Positions 4,900 through 7,553 of a stretch of DNA of 7,553 nt are shown here, piece after piece; position 1 is the stretch's first letter, and each line of letters opens with the position of its first letter. Made by a program: the position numbers and the translations under genes. The DNA comes from Dehalococcoidales bacterium. GTDB taxonomy: Bacteria; Chloroflexota; Dehalococcoidia; Dehalococcoidales; Fen-1064. The notes beneath the pieces were generated by a model. That model saw only the letters and a program-made list of their open reading frames with translations, was not told the DNA's origin and searched no databases. The DNA is taken from NCBI GenBank assembly GCA_028713395.1, contig JAQTOJ010000092.1, positions 1 through 7,553 of the forward strand, written 5' to 3'.

Positions 4900-6264
4900 A
4901 TGGTTGCATTCAATAATGTCTTAGAAGCGATTGGGCACACTCCTCTCGTTAAACTGAACAATATCACCCGGAATATCAAGTCATCCATCTATGTCAAAGT
5001 GGAGTACGTGAATCCCGGCGGAAGTATTAAGGACAGAGTAGCCAGGGCGATGATCGAGACTGCCGAGAAAGATGGGCTTTTAAAACCGGGGGGCACGATT
5101 ATCGAAGCCACCGCCGGTAACACGGGGGTTGGACTCGCGCTGGTAGCCGCCGTGAAAAAATACCGCTGTATTTTTGTGCTGCCGGATAAAATGAGCCGAG
5201 ATAAAATCGACCTACTAAAAGCTTACGGCGCCGAAGTAGTTATTACGCCCACTTCAGTATCTCCGGACTCCCCCGAAAGCTACAATGGAGTCGCTGACAG
5301 GCTTGCGCGGGAAATACCCGGCGCTTTCCGTCCAAATCAGTTTACGAATCCGGTTAACCCTCTGATCCATTACCTCACCACCGGCCCGGAAATCTGGGAG
5401 GAAACCGAGGGGGAAATCGATGTGCTGGTGGCCGGCATGGGCACCGGGGGCACGATCTCTGGTTCGGGTAAATACCTGAAAGAAAAGAACCCTGATATCC
5501 AAATCGTGGGAGCCGACCCGGAAGGTTCAATATTATCCGGTGACAGCCCCAAGTCTTATAAGGTGGAAGGTATCGGAGAAGATTTCATTCCTAGAACATT
5601 CGACAGGCAGGTAGTCGATGAGATGATCAGGGTAAGTGATAAAGAGTCATTTAACACCGCCCGCAGGCTGGCACGGGAAGAGGGGTTACTGGTAGGTGGT
5701 TCCTCGGGGACGGCGGTAGCTGCCGCGCTAAAATACGCGCAGCGGTTGGATAAACCCAAGTACATCGTAGTGATTTTACCCGATACTGGGAGGAACTATC
5801 TGACCAAGATATTTTCTGATTCATGGATGCAGGAGTACGGCTATTGGGGCGAAGTCCAACCTCAAGTAATAAAAGTCGGGGATATACTCTCTCAGAAAAG
5901 GGGCATCCCGATGGTAATTAAGGTTGAACCGCAAGATATTCTCAGTAAAGTAGTGCAGGTGTTGCATGAATATAATATCTCACAAGTGCCCGTGGTCATT
6001 GGAGATGAAGTCGTTGGTAGTTTGAATGAGGCCTCTCTTATGAAACTGCTTTATGACGGCGTGGATTTAACCAAACAGGAGGTATCTGCCGTTATGGGGA
6101 AACCACTGCCAACGATCGATGAGGATGTTGATGTTAGTGAGGCTTACAGGCTTTTGCTTTCAGGCACTATCGGACTTGTCGTCACAAGGAATAAAACCCT
6201 TACCGGCATCCTTACCCGGTCCGATTTGATCAATTACTGGGCACAGTGGAAGAGAGAAAAATGA
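4900..6264 (+). CDS. cbs: Cystathionine beta-synthase with C-terminal CBS domain pair
   Basis: A 454-residue pyridoxal phosphate enzyme of fold type II. Residues 1-320 are the catalytic domain: Lys44 in 'NPGGSIKDRVA' is the cofactor lysine, 'ATAGNTGVGLA' (70-80) is the substrate-binding loop, 'GMGTGGTISG' (179-188) holds the cofactor phosphate, and 'VGGSSGTA' (265-272) contains the Ser near the pyridine nitrogen. 'PDTGRNYLTKIFSDSWM' (294-310) is typical of cystathionine beta-synthases rather than plain cysteine synthases. Residues about 324-385 and 390-447 form two CBS repeats ('EYNISQVPVV' and 'SGTIGLVVT'), usually a nucleotide or SAM sensing module. The N-terminal heme extension of animal enzymes is absent, as in other bacteria. 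The likely reaction is serine plus homocysteine to cystathionine. The binding loop has TAGNT where many relatives have TSGNT, so O-acetylserine as substrate (MccA-like) is an alternative. It starts 1 nt after metW, behind a purine-rich AGGGAAGGGA. Confidence 0.9.
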   Translation: MVAFNNVLEAIGHTPLVKLNNITRNIKSSIYVKVEYVNPGGSIKDRVARAMIETAEKDGLLKPGGTIIEATAGNTGVGLALVAAVKKYRCIFVLPDKMSRDKIDLLKAYGAEVVITPTSVSPDSPESYNGVADRLAREIPGAFRPNQFTNPVNPLIHYLTTGPEIWEETEGEIDVLVAGMGTGGTISGSGKYLKEKNPDIQIVGADPEGSILSGDSPKSYKVEGIGEDFIPRTFDRQVVDEMIRVSDKESFNTARRLAREEGLLVGGSSGTAVAAALKYAQRLDKPKYIVVILPDTGRNYLTKIFSDSWMQEYGYWGEVQPQVIKVGDILSQKRGIPMVIKVEPQDILSKVVQVLHEYNISQVPVVIGDEVVGSLNEASLMKLLYDGVDLTKQEVSAVMGKPLPTIDEDVDVSEAYRLLLSGTIGLVVTRNKTLTGILTRSDLINYWAQWKREK

Positions 6265-7406
6265 GATTTGAAACCGGTGCAATACATTTTGGACAGAGCT
6301 CTGATCCGGCCACCGGCGCGATATCGGTTCCGGTTTATCAGACGTCTACCTATCAGCAGGAAGCCATCGGCAAACACAAAGGCTATGAATACTCCCGGAC
6401 CGGCAACCCGACACGAGCCGCGCTGGAAAATGTGCTGGCGTTTCTTGAAGGCGGTAAATACGGGCTGGCGTTCGCTTCCGGATTAGCAGCAACGACAGCG
6501 GTTATCAATTTGTTGCAGTCAGGTGACCACGTCGTCATCGGTGACGACGTATATGGAGGTACTTACCGGCTATTCGAGAAAATATTTAAACGCTGGGGAT
6601 TAGAGACTAGTTATGTGGATGTTAACAGTCCTGCTGCGTTCGAGAAAGAGATCCGGAAAAACACCCGGCTTATCTGGATAGAAACACCCACAAATCCGCT
6701 ACTTAAAATCGTGGATATTAAATGTCTGGCCGGGATTGCCCGCGCTAAGAAAATCCTCTTTGCAGTGGATAATACTTTCGCCAGTTCCTATTTTCAACAG
6801 CCACTAAAGTTGGGAGCGGATATTGTAGTGCACAGTACCACCAAGTATATTTCCGGTCACAGCGATGTAATCGGTGGGGTGGTAGTCACGAATAATGCGC
6901 AGGTTTATCATGATATCAAGTTCTACCAGAATGCTGCCGGGGCGGTACCCGGTCCCTGGGATTGCTGGTTAACCTTAAGGGGCATCAAGACTTTATCAAT
7001 CAGAATGAGAGAACATGAAAGGAACGCGTTGTATATTGCCCGCCATTTGGCAAAGCACTCGGCGGTGGATAAAGTCTTTTACCCGGGACTCCCGGACCAT
7101 CCTCAACACGCCCTCGCCAAAAAACAGATGACCGGTTTCGGCGGCATGCTGAGCATCGAGTTGAAAGGTGGATTGCCGGCGGTCGAGAAATTCGTATCCG
7201 GATTAAAAGTGTTTATGCTGGCGGAAAGCCTTGGCGCTGTGGAATCACTGGTTTGTTATCCTCCGAAAATGACTCATGCTTCACTGCTGGATGAAGAGAG
7301 GCAGAAACGCGGTATCAAAGATAATCTTGTCCGGTTATCTATCGGGATCGAAGACAAAAAGGATCTTTTAGAAGATCTAAATCATGCATTAGTGAAAGCA
7401 TTATGA
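6261..7406 (+). CDS. Cystathionine gamma-lyase (or gamma-synthase) family enzyme
   Basis: A 381-residue pyridoxal phosphate enzyme. The ATG at 6261 overlaps the cbs stop as ATGA and has GGAAGAG 6 nt upstream; an in-frame GTG at 6246 would add five residues but lies inside the purine-rich ribosome site region. Landmarks: Tyr44 and Arg46 in 'YEYSRTGNPTR', 'ASGLAA' at 72-77 for the phosphate, Asp170 in 'AVDNTFAS', the cofactor lysine Lys195 in 'HSTTKYISGHSDVIGG', and Glu322 in 'MLAESLGAVESL', followed by 'YPPKMTHAS'. The length fits the cystathionine enzymes and lacks the MetY insertion. Lyase and synthase forms share these motifs. Lyase is preferred because a cystathionine beta-synthase gene is directly upstream and overlapping, and because MetX-MetY already make homocysteine without gamma-synthase. 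It would release cysteine, 2-oxobutyrate and ammonia. It is the last gene of the operon. Confidence 0.9.
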   Translation: MRFETGAIHFGQSSDPATGAISVPVYQTSTYQQEAIGKHKGYEYSRTGNPTRAALENVLAFLEGGKYGLAFASGLAATTAVINLLQSGDHVVIGDDVYGGTYRLFEKIFKRWGLETSYVDVNSPAAFEKEIRKNTRLIWIETPTNPLLKIVDIKCLAGIARAKKILFAVDNTFASSYFQQPLKLGADIVVHSTTKYISGHSDVIGGVVVTNNAQVYHDIKFYQNAAGAVPGPWDCWLTLRGIKTLSIRMREHERNALYIARHLAKHSAVDKVFYPGLPDHPQHALAKKQMTGFGGMLSIELKGGLPAVEKFVSGLKVFMLAESLGAVESLVCYPPKMTHASLLDEERQKRGIKDNLVRLSIGIEDKKDLLEDLNHALVKAL

Positions 7407-7459
7407 TTCCCGAGCTACGACCAATCGAAGGATTACAAAAAAGCTATCATGGGAATCAT
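7403..7459 (+). repeat. Inverted repeat at the operon end
   Basis: ATGATTCCC (7403-7411) and GGGAATCAT (7451-7459) are perfect 9-base complements, with AGCT also repeated inside each arm (7413-7416 and 7442-7445). The left arm contains the stop codon of the last gene; the right arm runs into TTTTAC. The loop of 39 nt is long and the T-run short, so this is not a classic intrinsic terminator, but it may protect or end the operon transcript. Confidence 0.35.
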
Positions 7460-7553
7460 TTTACAAAACGGTGTATTGACAAATAGCGGGCGGTTTACCC
7501 CGATCGTCACGCTCTCACACTCCTAGGTCTTGAATAATAAAAGAATATGAAAA
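7460..7553. other. Noncoding tail, no gene recognised
   Basis: No convincing reading frame or RNA gene is visible here. A TTGACA (7476-7481) has no -10 at a suitable distance, CGGG and CCCG form only a 4-bp stem, and the last ATG (7547) has no ribosome site and only a few bases after it. Confidence 0.5.

Noticed and set aside
6246..6248. GTG as start of the last operon gene
   Set aside because: It lacks a better ribosome site than the ATG at 6261, which has GGAAGAG at 6 nt and the typical ATGA overlap.
1824..7406. Horizontal transfer or mobile element around the operon
   Set aside because: No transposase, integrase, flanking repeats or abrupt composition change is visible; the genes look like ordinary housekeeping metabolism.
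7449..7526. Small plus-strand frame of 25 codons after the operon
   Set aside because: It has no ribosome site, no recognisable motif, and overlaps the right arm of the inverted repeat.

Overview
The window reads as a chromosomal segment of a bacterium with mid-range GC (judged by eye) and clear Shine-Dalgarno sites. Lipoprotein c-type cytochrome, WYL regulator and MetX-MetW pathway occur together in several phyla. The WYL C-terminal 'ESVWHxSQ' motif feels like Chloroflexota (Dehalococcoidia-like), but this is a weak impression and no taxonomic marker gene is present.

Layout: (1) Positions 1-835, minus strand, hold the 5' portion of an HTH-WYL transcriptional regulator that runs off the left edge. 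(2) Positions 836-1127 are intergenic, with a regulator promoter and small hairpins but no gene. (3) Positions 1128-1583, minus strand, encode a small monoheme cytochrome c lipoprotein. (4) Positions 1584-1823 are a divergent control region: two TTGACA -35 boxes sit back to back, and the rightward transcript has a leader of about 150 nt. That leader carries an 11-codon open reading frame with its own GGAGG site, encoding MATMITRGCSS. (5) Positions 1824-7406 are a compact plus-strand operon of five genes: metY, metX, metW, a CBS-domain cystathionine beta-synthase, and a cystathionine gamma-lyase/synthase family enzyme. Gaps are 26 nt, -11 nt, 1 nt and -4 nt. (6) Positions 7407-7553 are a noncoding tail with an inverted repeat.

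Together the five operon genes form a continuous sulfur route. MetX, probably helped by MetW, activates homoserine to O-acetylhomoserine. MetY replaces the acetate with sulfide to give homocysteine. CBS condenses homocysteine with serine to cystathionine, and the last enzyme splits this to cysteine, 2-oxobutyrate and ammonia. Sulfide can therefore enter as homocysteine, supplying methionine, and reach cysteine by reverse transsulfuration. The most interesting signal is the cysteine-containing mini-ORF in the leader, a candidate cysteine-sensing leader peptide (attenuator) for the whole operon.
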